A stretch of DNA of 64,000 nt from Lyngbya sp. CCAP 1446/10. Lineage in GTDB: Bacteria > Cyanobacteriota > Cyanobacteriia > Cyanobacteriales > Microcoleaceae. Below are positions 35,796 through 45,095 of the stretch, one piece after another. Each line of letters begins with the position of its first letter. Positions within the stretch are counted from its first letter, which is position 1. The notes below the pieces were generated by a model that saw only the letters and a program-made list of their open reading frames with translations, ran no database searches and had not been told where the DNA came from. The translations under genes and the position numbers were made by a program. Where the stretch lies: positions 19,764-83,763 of the forward strand of contig NZ_JAIGNI010000017.1 of NCBI RefSeq assembly GCF_026130175.1, in the 5' to 3' direction.

Positions 35796-37204
35796 AAAAG
35801 TGCCTTCTTCCGCCCGAATATTAGCAATACTGTAGGGGGGACAACGCTGACAAAACTCGTCACTAGGGATATCAGATTTTTGCCAGCACCCCCTCCCAAG
35901 AGAATACTTGGTGACAAACAAAAAGTTAAACTTGTCAATACAAAATTGGGAGAATTGATACTTAAAGCAGCAATTGGCAGCAAAATTGATGGATACCAAG
36001 GCATTAGCCAAGGTGTAGCAAACAAAAACAAAGTTAGAGTCGTCCATCCAATATCTGATACCAAATTAATTGCCGAATCATTTTTGCGGAAATATGATTT
36101 AATTAACGTCCCTGCATAGTAAAGTATCCAGCTTAAATACGCAAAATATTTGAGGAATGATAAAATACTTTCCCTGGCTTCAACAGTTACATTGGGGAAA
36201 AAATTCAGAAATAAATTGATAGCATGGTGAAACGATCGAGCTGTAGCCCCCGACACTCCTGGATTTAACAAACTTCTCCAAGCTGAAACTGTTGGCAGAA
36301 ATGTATAAGTTACCACCACGATAATTAATAAAGAAAGTAAGATTAATACTGCTAAATCTCTCCACCGACGGTGCTTGCAGAGAAAGACAAAAACTAAGGG
36401 CAGCCAAATAATAGGCAATGTTTTGACGAGAAAACCCACCCAAATTGCTAAAACTGCCAAAACATATCGCCGATAGTAAAGATATCCTATTAAAACAATC
36501 AATGTATTAGCAAGAAATACGTCAAGGTGAGCATTAGCGATCTGCTCGTTTAACAAAATTGGATTGATTAAATAGGCTATTGTTATGAGGTTACGGTTTT
36601 CATAGTTTGTTAGCAACCTCCAAATCAAGTAGGCATTGAGTGTATGTACCAAGACGCAGATTATTTTAAAAATATAAACTCCCAGTAGAGGGCTAATTGG
36701 TAAAGCAAGTGCTGATATAGCAAAAAAGAATAGAGAAACTGGGCCGTAGGTAGAAGTTTGCCGCCAGTGGAGGAAAGGAGATACGTTAGAAACAAATGTA
36801 GAGGAACTATTAAGATAAGGATTTATTTTATGTAAGCTCAACGATCCGTAATGCAAGTACAAATAAATATCACTGCTTGCGGGATAAGCTATGAGGGCAA
36901 GTGCCAGAAAGGGGATTGCATACTTGCAAATATCTAAAAAGCTAGAAATGGTCGCCTTTTTTTGAATTAACCAGATAATATATGTAACTGTTGCTATTAA
37001 GTAGGAACCGTTAATTAGAAGTCTGATGACACTGAAACGGCTGGTAGGGAAATCGTTATAGTTTTCTCCCCCCTGTAAAACGCTGTAAAACTTGGTGATT
37101 CCCATTGATGTCATGGAAATACAGAATATTATGGAAGCTGCTAATGCGACAGCATATAGAATTTTCTCATTTTTTAAGTAATTTTTGAGTGTGCTGTTAT
37201 TCAT
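35792..37204 (-). CDS. Multi-pass membrane protein, GT-C/GT87-like glycosyltransferase
   Basis: A 470-residue integral membrane protein with about 10-12 hydrophobic helices, beginning with one at about 15-35. Short loops carry PASSDIYLYLHYGSLSLHKINPY near residue 105 and TYGPVSLFFFAI near 150. This is the layout of polyprenyl-phosphate-dependent GT-C/GT87 mannosyltransferases, where the acidic loop residue is catalytic. It probably transfers a sugar from a lipid carrier on the outer face of the membrane, but donor and acceptor are unknown. Its stop shares TTAA with the convergent phosphatase gene. Confidence 0.75.
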   Translation of the reverse strand: MNNSTLKNYLKNEKILYAVALAASIIFCISMTSMGITKFYSVLQGGENYNDFPTSRFSVIRLLINGSYLIATVTYIIWLIQKKATISSFLDICKYAIPFLALALIAYPASSDIYLYLHYGSLSLHKINPYLNSSSTFVSNVSPFLHWRQTSTYGPVSLFFFAISALALPISPLLGVYIFKIICVLVHTLNAYLIWRLLTNYENRNLITIAYLINPILLNEQIANAHLDVFLANTLIVLIGYLYYRRYVLAVLAIWVGFLVKTLPIIWLPLVFVFLCKHRRWRDLAVLILLSLLIIVVVTYTFLPTVSAWRSLLNPGVSGATARSFHHAINLFLNFFPNVTVEARESILSFLKYFAYLSWILYYAGTLIKSYFRKNDSAINLVSDIGWTTLTLFLFATPWLMPWYPSILLPIAALSINSPNFVLTSLTFCLSPSILLGGGAGKNLISLVTSFVSVVPPTVLLIFGRKKALF

Positions 37205-37252
37205 ATTTGTGGGCTAAGTGCAGGTAATTTTCGTGCCAAAAGCGGTTTGCGG

Positions 37253-37987
37253 TTATCTGACTAAATGGTGTTCCATCGCAAAACGCACGAGTTCTGCACG
37301 GTTGTTTCTTTCAGTTTTTCTGAACAAGCTGCTAACGTGCTTTTCGATGGTGCGAGGACTGAGGTGGAGCCGATCGCCAATTTGAACATTAGAAAGACCT
37401 TCTGTCAGCAAATCTAGCACTTCCTGCTCTCGCTGCGTCAATTTCGGAGCATTTGGGCTTGGAGATGCACGCGCGGCGTAGCTCTCCCGTAGGGAATCAC
37501 CCGTTTTTGACTTTTGAGTTAAAAAATCCGTTTCTGGCTTGTCATTGGCTCTGCTGCGTGCCTCTAATGGCATCGGTTCGGGTTCCGGGGAACGAGACGG
37601 TGCCTGAGCAATTAGAGCATAGCGATCGAGCAAAGAGCGAATTACCGCCCCCAATTCCTGGAGTTCAAAAGGCTTAGCCAGAAAATTGTCGCACCCCATC
37701 TGATAGCCACGAATCCGTTCCTCAGTGCTCGTGCGTTCCGTCAAAAAAATCACCGGCAGCAAGCGGAAAGCGGGACGAGTCCGAACTCGTCGCACAAATT
37801 CGTAGCCATCCATTTCGGGCATTGTAATGTCGGTAACAATCAAGTGGGGCTGAAATTCCTGTACCAACCCTAAAGCTTCTTTGCCGTTCTCAGCAGCGAT
37901 GACAGAGTATCCGATAATTTCCAGATAATCGGTAATCGACAAGCGAGTCGCAAAATCGTCGTCAGCAACCAGAATCGTCAAGGGCAT
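37253..37987 (-). CDS. Response regulator, receiver plus LuxR-type HTH
   Basis: A 244-residue two-domain regulator. The receiver (1-125) has the acidic pocket DDD at 9-11, phosphoacceptor D53 in TDITMPEMDG, T83 and K105 in AKPFE. A Pro/Ser-rich linker of about 50 residues follows. The C-terminal LuxR/FixJ helix-turn-helix (about 178-240) has LTQREQEVLDLLTEGLSNVQIG and LSPRTIEKHVSSLF. It is a NarL/FixJ-family DNA-binding regulator and resembles the cyanobacterial/plastid Ycf29 type. No kinase gene is adjacent. Pgi lies upstream across a hairpin terminator. Confidence 0.92.
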   Translation of the reverse strand: MPLTILVADDDFATRLSITDYLEIIGYSVIAAENGKEALGLVQEFQPHLIVTDITMPEMDGYEFVRRVRTRPAFRLLPVIFLTERTSTEERIRGYQMGCDNFLAKPFELQELGAVIRSLLDRYALIAQAPSRSPEPEPMPLEARSRANDKPETDFLTQKSKTGDSLRESYAARASPSPNAPKLTQREQEVLDLLTEGLSNVQIGDRLHLSPRTIEKHVSSLFRKTERNNRAELVRFAMEHHLVR

Positions 37988-38012
37988 GGGGGGAAATTAA
38001 AAATTAAACATT

Positions 38013-38048
38013 AAAAATTAAAAGTGAGTAATTTCACTTTTAATTTTT
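38013..38048. terminator. Perfect 15-bp hairpin between pgi and the response regulator
   Basis: AAAAATTAAAAGTGA (38013-38027) is the exact reverse complement of TCACTTTTAATTTTT (38034-38048) with a 6-nt loop. It has an A/T tract on both sides and lies 11 bp after the pgi stop, so it is probably the pgi terminator. Confidence 0.7.
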
Positions 38049-38059
38049 TATTCTACTGT

Positions 38060-39652
38060 TTAATTCTCTTGATAAGTTGCAGTTAAAGTAACAGGCTGTG
38101 CTAAATTTCCCTCCAAAGCTACGCCGCGCCCGTTGGCGGCCAAATGCCGCAGAGTTTTGTAAATTGTCTCAATTTGCTCTGGGCTGCCGGCTTTTTTGGC
38201 TATTTCTGCTACAGATAGAGGTGTTTGGGCGTCTTTGAGCACTTGCAGTACCCGTTGCTGCAAGTCCAACACAGCAGCAGCGGCTTTTTTGCCTGCTTCC
38301 ACCCCTGGCTGGTGATAGGCATTGACATTCACCAAGGAACCGTAAAAACCTACGGCTCTTTCGTAGAGGGCGATTAATGCTCCTACTGTCCGAGGGGTGA
38401 CTTGGGGAATCGTGACTGTGATTGAATCTCGGTGATTTTCGTACAAAGCTTGTCGAGTTCCCTGCAACAAACCAGATAAATAATCTCCACAAGTGACTCC
38501 GGTTTCTACTTCCACAGAAATGCCTTGTCTGTCTTCCAATACTTCGATAAATGTTAGGAAGAAATTCGGCACGCCGTCTCGCAGTTGCTGGACGTAGGCG
38601 TGTTGATCGGTTGAACCTTTGTTGCCGTAAACTGCGATTCCTTGATGAACTATGTTGCCATCTAAATCTTTTTCTTTGCCTATAGATTCCATGACTAATT
38701 GCTGCAAATAGCGGCTGAACAATAGCAGGGAATCTTTGTATGGCAAAACTACCATGTCTTTTTCGCCACGTCCATTGCAGGCATCATACCAGGACATGGC
38801 TAAAATGGCGGCAGGATTGTGTTTAATGTCGGTAATTCTGGTAGCTGCGTCCATAACTTTCGCACCTTCGAGCATCGCCCGAATGTCGATGCCTTGCAAG
38901 GCTGCTGGCAAAAGTCCTACTGTTGAGAGTTCCGAAGTGCGTCCTCCCACCCAGTCTGCCATCGGGAAGGTGGTAATCCAGCCTTCGGATTTGGCTAATT
39001 TGTCTAGTTTGCTGTCTGTGCCGGTGATGGCAATTGCTTGTTTGGCGAAGTCGAGTTTTTGGGCTGCGAAGGCTTTTTGAACTTCGATCATGCCGTTGCG
39101 GGGCTCCGGGGTGCCGCCGGATTTGGAGATGGTAATTACTAGGGTGCTGGCGAGTTTGTCTTTGAGTTGGTTGAGGATGCGATCGATCCCAGCGGGATCT
39201 GTGTTGTCAATAAAATGAATTGCTAGGGGTGGAATGTCTGGTGATAGGGCTTCGGCGACGAATTGGGGGCCGAGGGCGGAACCGCCGATGCCGATCGAGA
39301 TTATATCGGTAAATTGTGGAGCAAATGGCGGTTTGATATCGCGGCTTTGAATTTTTTTGACAAAATCTTCGACTTGTGCTATGCCTTCGACTATTTCTTG
39401 TTTTAATTCTGGAGTGGGAGCTAAATCGGGGTTTCGCAGCCAGTAGTGGCCCACCATGCGGTGTTCGTCGGGATTGGCGATCGCTCCTGCTTCTAAAGCT
39501 GCCATGTCTTTGAAAGCTTTGTCAAATTTGGGTTTCATTGCTGCTACGAAAGCGTCGTCGAACCCCATGCGGCTGACATCGAGGTAAAGTCCCAATCCCT
39601 CGTGATAGTAAAGCCAGTCTTGATAGCGTTGCCAGAGTGCTGCGGCGTCCAT
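38060..39652 (-). CDS. pgi: Glucose-6-phosphate isomerase
   Basis: A 530-residue enzyme interconverting glucose-6-phosphate and fructose-6-phosphate. It shows [17 protein letters not shown] (phosphate-binding region, about 116-132), [13 protein letters not shown] (about 172-184), and the first PGI signature region [28 protein letters not shown] and [18 protein letters not shown] are further active-site segments. Length and layout are normal for the cyanobacterial form, which has a C-terminal winged-helix-like tail ([21 protein letters not shown]). The ATG at 39652 is the first in-frame start. Confidence 0.96.
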   Translation of the reverse strand: MDAAALWQRYQDWLYYHEGLGLYLDVSRMGFDDAFVAAMKPKFDKAFKDMAALEAGAIANPDEHRMVGHYWLRNPDLAPTPELKQEIVEGIAQVEDFVKKIQSRDIKPPFAPQFTDIISIGIGGSALGPQFVAEALSPDIPPLAIHFIDNTDPAGIDRILNQLKDKLASTLVITISKSGGTPEPRNGMIEVQKAFAAQKLDFAKQAIAITGTDSKLDKLAKSEGWITTFPMADWVGGRTSELSTVGLLPAALQGIDIRAMLEGAKVMDAATRITDIKHNPAAILAMSWYDACNGRGEKDMVVLPYKDSLLLFSRYLQQLVMESIGKEKDLDGNIVHQGIAVYGNKGSTDQHAYVQQLRDGVPNFFLTFIEVLEDRQGISVEVETGVTCGDYLSGLLQGTRQALYENHRDSITVTIPQVTPRTVGALIALYERAVGFYGSLVNVNAYHQPGVEAGKKAAAAVLDLQQRVLQVLKDAQTPLSVAEIAKKAGSPEQIETIYKTLRHLAANGRGVALEGNLAQPVTLTATYQEN

Positions 39653-40260
39653 AGGAATTCTCTACAATTTTTATAATGTTCGATCGGCATCGTCGGGAAT
39701 CCAACAATTGTAGTTTAAAACGATCTGATGTCATGATTTTGCAGCATCCCAATAAATTTAAGCATTAGTCGCCTGAAGGCTGAAGGCTGGGTGCGGCAGA
39801 ATTAAACAATAAAAATATGACTTGGGTGGCACTTTTCGTAAGTAGATCGCCCATTGGTGGTAACGCCCCATAGATCGATCGCTCGTCAAGGGACAGTGGC
39901 ATATAGATTGACGAGTTGTCCGGGTTGGGCTTTGGGTGCTGGTTTGACAATACTCGAATTCGGGCGATCGCCCGCTGTAAAATAGGCATTACAGTCTGGT
40001 TAAATATACTTTTAGCTGTCACTCAATCATCGGCTAAAAATATAATGAACAACTGTAAAATACCAAAATTGTAGTATAATATACAGCAATACGGTTCACT
40101 TAAGACTGATCCCCCCTAGCCCCCCTTCTTAAGGGGGGGACAAGAGTATTTTCAAAGTCCCCCTTCTTAAGGGGGATTTAGGGGGATCTCCGAGCAATAA
40201 ACAGCGCTAACTGAACAGTATTGGAATATACAGATATTAGAATTCAAAGTGCGATCGACT
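39653..40260. other. Intergenic region with a GGGGGA inverted repeat
   Basis: This 600-bp gap between divergent pgi and dus has no supported gene. A CCCCCTAGCCCCCCTTCTTA inverted repeat occupies 40108-40188 and belongs to the same family as 28459-28567. A short open frame at 39765-40022 on the minus strand shows no motif or ribosome-binding site. Promoters for both flanking genes should lie here. Confidence 0.6.
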
Positions 40261-41271
40261 ATGCTTACTCTATCTCCCGAATTAAAAGAAAAATTAGCAA
40301 CTCCGCTCAAAATCGGCGACTTTGAAGTCAAAAGCCGCGTCCTGCAATCGCCCTTATCCGGCGTTACCGATTTGGTATTTCGCCGCCTGGTGCGCCGCTA
40401 CGCACCGGATTCGATGATGTACACCGAAATGGTGAATGCTACGGGTTTGCACTACGTGAAGCAACTGCCGAGAATTATGGAAATTGACCCAAACGAGCGC
40501 CCAATTAGCATTCAATTGTTTGACTGTCGCCCGAATTTCTTGGCAGAAGCGGCGCAGAAAGCTGTGGCAGAAGGAGCGGATACTGTTGATATTAATATGG
40601 GCTGTCCGGTTAACAAAATTACTAAAAACGGCGGCGGTTCTTCTTTGCTGCGAGATCCCGAAAATGCCGAGGCAATTGTGCGGGCGGTTGTGGAAGCTGT
40701 AGATGTTCCTGTGACTGTTAAAACTCGCATCGGTTGGACGGATAAAGAAATTAATATTTTGGACTTTGCCAAGCGGATGGAAGATGCGGGAGCAAAAATG
40801 ATTACTATCCACGGCCGCACTCGATCGCAAGGTTACACTGGCCCGGCAAAATGGGAGTGGATTCGCCGCGTTAAGGAAGTTTTATCGATTCCCGTTATTG
40901 GTAACGGAGACATTTTTTCAGTGGAAGCAGCGATGCGGTGTCTGGAAGAAACCGGCGCTGACGGAGTGATGTGTTCGCGGGGAACTTTGGGCTATCCTTT
41001 TATGGTGGGAGAAGTTGATTATTTCTTGAAAACTGGTGTGGAAAAGATACCTCCGACACCAATTGAACTCCTCGAATGTGCTAAGGAACATCTGCGGGGT
41101 TTGTGGGAATATAAAGGTGAAAGCGGTGTCTGTCAAGCGCGCAAGCACTTAACCTGGTATGCTAAGGGTTTCCCCGGTGCTGCTGAATTACGGGGCCTGT
41201 TGGCTGTGGTAGAAACGGTGGAGCAAGGTTGCGATTTGATCGATCGCGCGATCGATCAATTGCCCGCATAA
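40261..41271 (+). CDS. dus: tRNA-dihydrouridine synthase (DusB-like)
   Basis: About 336 residues from the ATG at 40261; a GTG at 40249 is an alternative. It is an FMN-dependent TIM-barrel enzyme that reduces uridine in tRNA. It shows the N-terminal SPLSGVTDLVFRRLVRRY, the active-site MGCPVNKITKNGGGSSLL (the Cys near residue 105 is the catalytic acid), the TIHGRTRSQGYTG segment and VIGNGDIFSVEAA. The layout fits the DusB subgroup used by most cyanobacteria, but the exact target position in tRNA is not proved. Confidence 0.92.
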   Translation: MLTLSPELKEKLATPLKIGDFEVKSRVLQSPLSGVTDLVFRRLVRRYAPDSMMYTEMVNATGLHYVKQLPRIMEIDPNERPISIQLFDCRPNFLAEAAQKAVAEGADTVDINMGCPVNKITKNGGGSSLLRDPENAEAIVRAVVEAVDVPVTVKTRIGWTDKEINILDFAKRMEDAGAKMITIHGRTRSQGYTGPAKWEWIRRVKEVLSIPVIGNGDIFSVEAAMRCLEETGADGVMCSRGTLGYPFMVGEVDYFLKTGVEKIPPTPIELLECAKEHLRGLWEYKGESGVCQARKHLTWYAKGFPGAAELRGLLAVVETVEQGCDLIDRAIDQLPA

Positions 41272-41342
41272 ACCTTGAAACAAAACCCGCCTCTGCCGGT
41301 TAAAATTTAAGACACAGTTAGAATTTTGTGTGTGGGGAAAGC

Positions 41343-42263
41343 ATGGATTCATTAAAAGGGCGAGATTTATTAAGTCTGGCAGATTTAAGCATTGATGAAT
41401 TAAATTATTTGCTGGATCTAGCAGCCAGTTTAAAATCAGGAATGGTCAAGCTGAAACGCAATAAAGTTCTCGGCTTGTTATTTTCCAAAGCTTCAACACG
41501 AACGCGGGTGAGTTTTACTGTGGCAATGTATAAATTGGGAGGGCAAGTAATTGACCTCAATCCCAACGTTACGCAAGTCAGCCGCGGCGAACCCTTGGTA
41601 GATACAGCCAGGGTTTTAGACAGATATTTGGATGTTTTGGCCATTCGGACTTTCGATCAAAAGGATTTAGCAACATTTGCCAATTATGCAAAAATTCCTG
41701 TGATTAATGCCCTGACAGATGACGAACATCCATGCCAAGTGTTGGCGGATTTAATGACAGTCAAAGAGTGTTTTGGTAAGCTGGAAGGAGTGACATTAAC
41801 TTATTTTGGCGACGGTAACAACATGGCAAATTCGCTGATGTTAGGCTGTGCAATGACAGGGATGAATGTCAGAATTGCTTGTCCTGAAGATTTCCGACCA
41901 AATCCTGAGATTGTGGCAAAAGCTCAGGCAATTGCTAATGGAAAAACAGAAGTTATTGTGACTGCTGATGCGGCAGCGGCGGCGAAGAATGCTCAAGTTA
42001 TTTATACTGATGTTTGGGCGAGTATGGGACAGGAAGAGGAAGCGAAACTCAGGATTCCTTTGTTTGAGCCTTATCAGGTAAATGAAAAACTTCTAGAGTT
42101 ATCCGATCGCAATGCAATTGTACTGCACTGTTTGCCGGCACACCGGGATGAAGAGATTACGGATGCAGTAATTGAAGGTTCGCGATCGCGCGTTTGGGAT
42201 CAAGCGGAAAATCGGATGCACGCTCAGCAAGCTTTGTTGGCTGCGATTCTCGAAAGCGATTAG
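41343..42263 (+). CDS. argF: Ornithine carbamoyltransferase
   Basis: About 306 residues from the ATG at 41343, chosen because GGGGAAAG lies directly upstream; a GTG at 41328 is less likely. The carbamoyl-phosphate loop is SKASTRTRVSF, the partner motif is HPCQVLADL, and HCLPAHRDEEIT near the C-terminus carries the ornithine-side catalytic Cys. The enzyme makes citrulline in arginine synthesis. It is co-directional with dus, 72 bp downstream. Confidence 0.95.
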   Translation: MDSLKGRDLLSLADLSIDELNYLLDLAASLKSGMVKLKRNKVLGLLFSKASTRTRVSFTVAMYKLGGQVIDLNPNVTQVSRGEPLVDTARVLDRYLDVLAIRTFDQKDLATFANYAKIPVINALTDDEHPCQVLADLMTVKECFGKLEGVTLTYFGDGNNMANSLMLGCAMTGMNVRIACPEDFRPNPEIVAKAQAIANGKTEVIVTADAAAAAKNAQVIYTDVWASMGQEEEAKLRIPLFEPYQVNEKLLELSDRNAIVLHCLPAHRDEEITDAVIEGSRSRVWDQAENRMHAQQALLAAILESD

Positions 42264-42451
42264 ATAAGATCAGATTAGACGGCGGTTGAAACCGCGTCTA
42301 CACCGACAAAACCCAGATGGTGCGTGGGTTGAAGAGTAGGCGGTTAAAATTACGTGATATTCTGAGTCTTCCGTTATTTCAAGCGCCGTTTTATCTGAAC
42401 CGTATTGGATTAAAATCGACTGCAATTATTGTATTAGTTTGATGGCGGTTT
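42264..42451. repeat. GGCGGTTGAAACCGCGTCTA repeat copy after argF
   Basis: 42275-42345 contains the same GGCGGTTGAAACCGCGTCTA unit and an AAAACCCA...TGGGTTGAAGA palindrome as the gmd-gap2 spacer. It lies in the convergent spacer between argF and a Uma2 gene. Confidence 0.65.
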
Positions 42452-43036
42452 TCAATTTGATATAATCGGTGGCAGCATTTCCTGAATTGCGATATTAAAA
42501 GCGGGAAATTGCAGCGGTGAAATGCTCGCAATTTCCCCAATAATTACTTCGCTTTGATATCCATCTTCAGCGGGTTCTCTAAAAATGTGCAGTTGTCTGT
42601 CATTTACATTTAGTACCCAATAATCGGCAATTCCAGATCGCGCGTAGATTTTGGCCTTAATTTCGCGATCGTAAGCCAAGCTGCTGTCTGCCACTTCGAT
42701 AATTAGATATACTTCTGAGGGAGTCGGATGGTGAGTGGCGTAGTCCAAGGGATCGATTCTGACTACGGCGATATCGGGTTCTGGTTCGGAATTGTCATCG
42801 AGGGCGATCGGATCTTGAGTATAGACAGCAGCCAGGTTTTCGAGAAGAGCGCGCAGAAGCGTCGCAGTGCGTCTAGTTGCGGAAGTATGGGCAGTTCCTT
42901 TTGCACTCATTCTGATAATATTTCCTGAAATTAATTCAACTCGTTCCTCTGGGTGAAAAAATCCCATCTCTCCCAGCTTCTGATATTCTTTAACTGTCCA
43001 TTTGCGGAGCGTGAAAGGAGCTTCTGTACTCAGCAT
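42452..43036 (-). CDS. Uma2 family endonuclease (DUF820)
   Basis: A 194-residue Uma2/DUF820 protein with the PD-(D/E)XK-like core. It has EPEPDIAVV near residue 85, YLIIEVADSSLAYDREIKAKIYA near 110-132 (Glu, Asp and Lys of the putative nuclease site), then GIADYWVLNV. This copy matches the family consensus better than the Uma2 gene at 7682. It starts MLSTEAPFTLRKWTVKEYQKL. Its role is unknown; such genes are scattered in many copies across filamentous cyanobacterial genomes. Confidence 0.88.
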   Translation of the reverse strand: MLSTEAPFTLRKWTVKEYQKLGEMGFFHPEERVELISGNIIRMSAKGTAHTSATRRTATLLRALLENLAAVYTQDPIALDDNSEPEPDIAVVRIDPLDYATHHPTPSEVYLIIEVADSSLAYDREIKAKIYARSGIADYWVLNVNDRQLHIFREPAEDGYQSEVIIGEIASISPLQFPAFNIAIQEMLPPIISN

Positions 43037-43112
43037 AGTTCCCTCGCTAATTGATAATTTTATTGTAACTCATATCTTAGATCAAATCCAGTAACATCGG
43101 AATTATGATTAG

Positions 43113-43238
43113 CAGAAATGATGAGACGGCAATGCCGTGTCCCTATAATATTATTTTGGGTAGAAATGAGGAGACGGCAATGCCGTGTCCCTACAATATT
43201 ATTTTGGTTGGGTAGGGACACGGCACTGCCGTGTCGTC
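43113..43238. repeat. Tandem GACGGCAATGCCGTGTC palindromic repeats
   Basis: Two direct copies of a 47-bp unit (43113-43160 and 43161-43207) share AGAAATGA.GAGACGGCAA and end in an AATATTATTTTGG tail. A third, inverted partial copy follows (GGACACGGCACTGCCGTGTC, 43216-43235). Each unit is itself a palindrome. Related palindromes occur at 49131-49151 and 55040-55105. Confidence 0.8.
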
Positions 43239-43312
43239 TATATTCTGGTGCAACCGGAATTGATATTTAACTGGTTCCCAGGCTCTGCCTAGGAACCACT
43301 AGAATGAGTAGA

Positions 43313-44932
43313 TTAAGAGGCTCCGAAATTCACTTTTGTGACTCCGCCAGCGACAACATTAACTGTTTGTTGAATTTGACTACCGTCAACTTTCAACTGA
43401 TAAGAACCGGGCGCAAGCTCGATCGCCCCAAACCATCCTTTACCATCCGCGCGCAGTTGCCGCGCCTTGCTAGTAGCATCGATCGCCTGCAATGTCAAAC
43501 TCGCACCGTCGCAAGTTCGATCGCACTGCTGCAAATTTCCGGCGATCGCCCCAGCAGTAGGCCGCGACTTCCAAGGCATATCGGGAACCGCTGCCGGCAT
43601 TGTCCACACCGGCTGAGTTTCAACGGTTCTGCCCGTAGCGCCGTCAACGTATTGACTCGGCTGCGAGAGGGCGGTGTAAAATAGATCGTTGCTTTTCGGC
43701 AGGTATTTCCAAGGCTGACGGGGTAAATCTCTGCTGTTGCCGCCAGTTCGCAGTTCAACGTTGGTGTACACGTTGCTGCTAGCGTAGGAATACAGGACAG
43801 TACCCGCAACGTGATTCCCAAGGGCTGAAGGGGCTTCGGCGCGGCGGACTTGCGAAAGGGTGTCTTCGATGTAGTTGAGGTAATTGCCGGGGCCGATCGC
43901 AATTTGGCGGTTGTACTGGTGGTTTTTGGCGTACTCGATCCAATTGTCGTAAGCGATTTTTTGCGATCGCTTGTATTCGCGCTGGTAAGTCATCGGCATC
44001 GCCATGTCGAGAATACCTTCTTCTAGCCAAGCGCGCCAATCTTGCAAGACTTCTTTGTAAGGTTGAGTTTGCATCCAGTCGCGATCGTTTTTCGGGCCGT
44101 CTCCCCAGGCGATGGTGGCGGCGGTAATTTTCACGCGCGGTTTAATTGCTAGGGCTTCTACATAAAGCTTTCGTACTAAATTTGTCACCTGATCGCGCCG
44201 CCACTGCATCCACAGGGGATCTGTGGGTGCGGGTTTGCCCGATCGACCGTTTTGCTGGTTGAAACGGGCGATCGAAGTCGGATTGTAGCCCCAATTCGGC
44301 CCAGCGTAGCGCACGTAATCCAACTGTACGCCATCCACATCGTAGCGCTTCAGCAAGTCCAAATAGACGGAAACAGTATAATCTAGGGCGTCTGGATTAC
44401 CGGGATCGAGGAAACCTTTAGCTTCGCCGCCCGAAGTCAGCATCGCCCAATTGTCCTTTCCTGAGGCATTGGGCCCGTGTTTTTGCCAAACGTGACCGGC
44501 GGGAAGTTTGCCACCGGAAACTACTGGTAGCGTCACCATCCAAGCGTATACTTCTATACCTGCGGCGTGGGCTTTGCCGATCAAATCTTGCAGGGGATCG
44601 AAACCTGCTGGAACATTGGGATCGGTGGTGCGGGGTTCGATCGCGCTCGTATAAAAAGCATCGCCACGGCGGCGGACTTGGGCAACGATCGCGTTGGCAT
44701 TAGCCCTCTGCGCGTCTGCAATCAACTTTGTGACTTCTTGAGGGGTTTTGAAACCTGGGTTGAATGCGTCCACCCAGAAGGCCCGAAATTCGCTGGTTTG
44801 GGTTTGTGGGGGGAGAGTTGCGATCGCCCGTGAAGGGAACAAGTTTGATAACCAACCGGGAGTCAGCAGAAAACTGATTGTTAAGCCGATCGAGAACAGG
44901 CTTGACAAAAAGAATGTTTTGGTTTTTCGCAT
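43313..44932 (-). CDS. GHL10-type glycoside hydrolase-like exported protein
   Basis: A 539-residue protein with an N-terminal signal or anchor segment (FFLSSLFSIGLTISFLLTPGW). The catalytic-like TIM barrel (about 45-380) begins EFRAFWVDAFNPGFKTPQEV and has DVDGVQLDYVRYAG near residue 200, the typical GHL10 pattern, with acidic residues positioned as in glycosidases. The C-terminal 100 residues are a beta-rich domain (SLTLQAIDATSKARQLRADG). The family is thought to act on cell-envelope or extracellular polysaccharide, but the substrate is unproven. It is a monocistronic unit, divergent from the restriction gene. Confidence 0.82.
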   Translation of the reverse strand: MRKTKTFFLSSLFSIGLTISFLLTPGWLSNLFPSRAIATLPPQTQTSEFRAFWVDAFNPGFKTPQEVTKLIADAQRANANAIVAQVRRRGDAFYTSAIEPRTTDPNVPAGFDPLQDLIGKAHAAGIEVYAWMVTLPVVSGGKLPAGHVWQKHGPNASGKDNWAMLTSGGEAKGFLDPGNPDALDYTVSVYLDLLKRYDVDGVQLDYVRYAGPNWGYNPTSIARFNQQNGRSGKPAPTDPLWMQWRRDQVTNLVRKLYVEALAIKPRVKITAATIAWGDGPKNDRDWMQTQPYKEVLQDWRAWLEEGILDMAMPMTYQREYKRSQKIAYDNWIEYAKNHQYNRQIAIGPGNYLNYIEDTLSQVRRAEAPSALGNHVAGTVLYSYASSNVYTNVELRTGGNSRDLPRQPWKYLPKSNDLFYTALSQPSQYVDGATGRTVETQPVWTMPAAVPDMPWKSRPTAGAIAGNLQQCDRTCDGASLTLQAIDATSKARQLRADGKGWFGAIELAPGSYQLKVDGSQIQQTVNVVAGGVTKVNFGAS

Positions 44933-45095
44933 GAGGAATGTGTGAGAGAGCGTTTAACTGTCCTTTACGGACTTTTGGTTTGAGCGTCCGCTTGACATTT
45001 TCGCACATCGGTGCAAGTTTGGGCGAAAATACACTGAACTGGCGATCGCTTATACTTAACTCTGGTATTTTCTATACAATCGCTCTATTTTTTCA

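Noticed and set aside
39765..40022. 85-codon minus-strand frame between pgi and dus
   Set aside because: No recognised family or ribosome-binding site; could be a worn remnant but cannot be supported.
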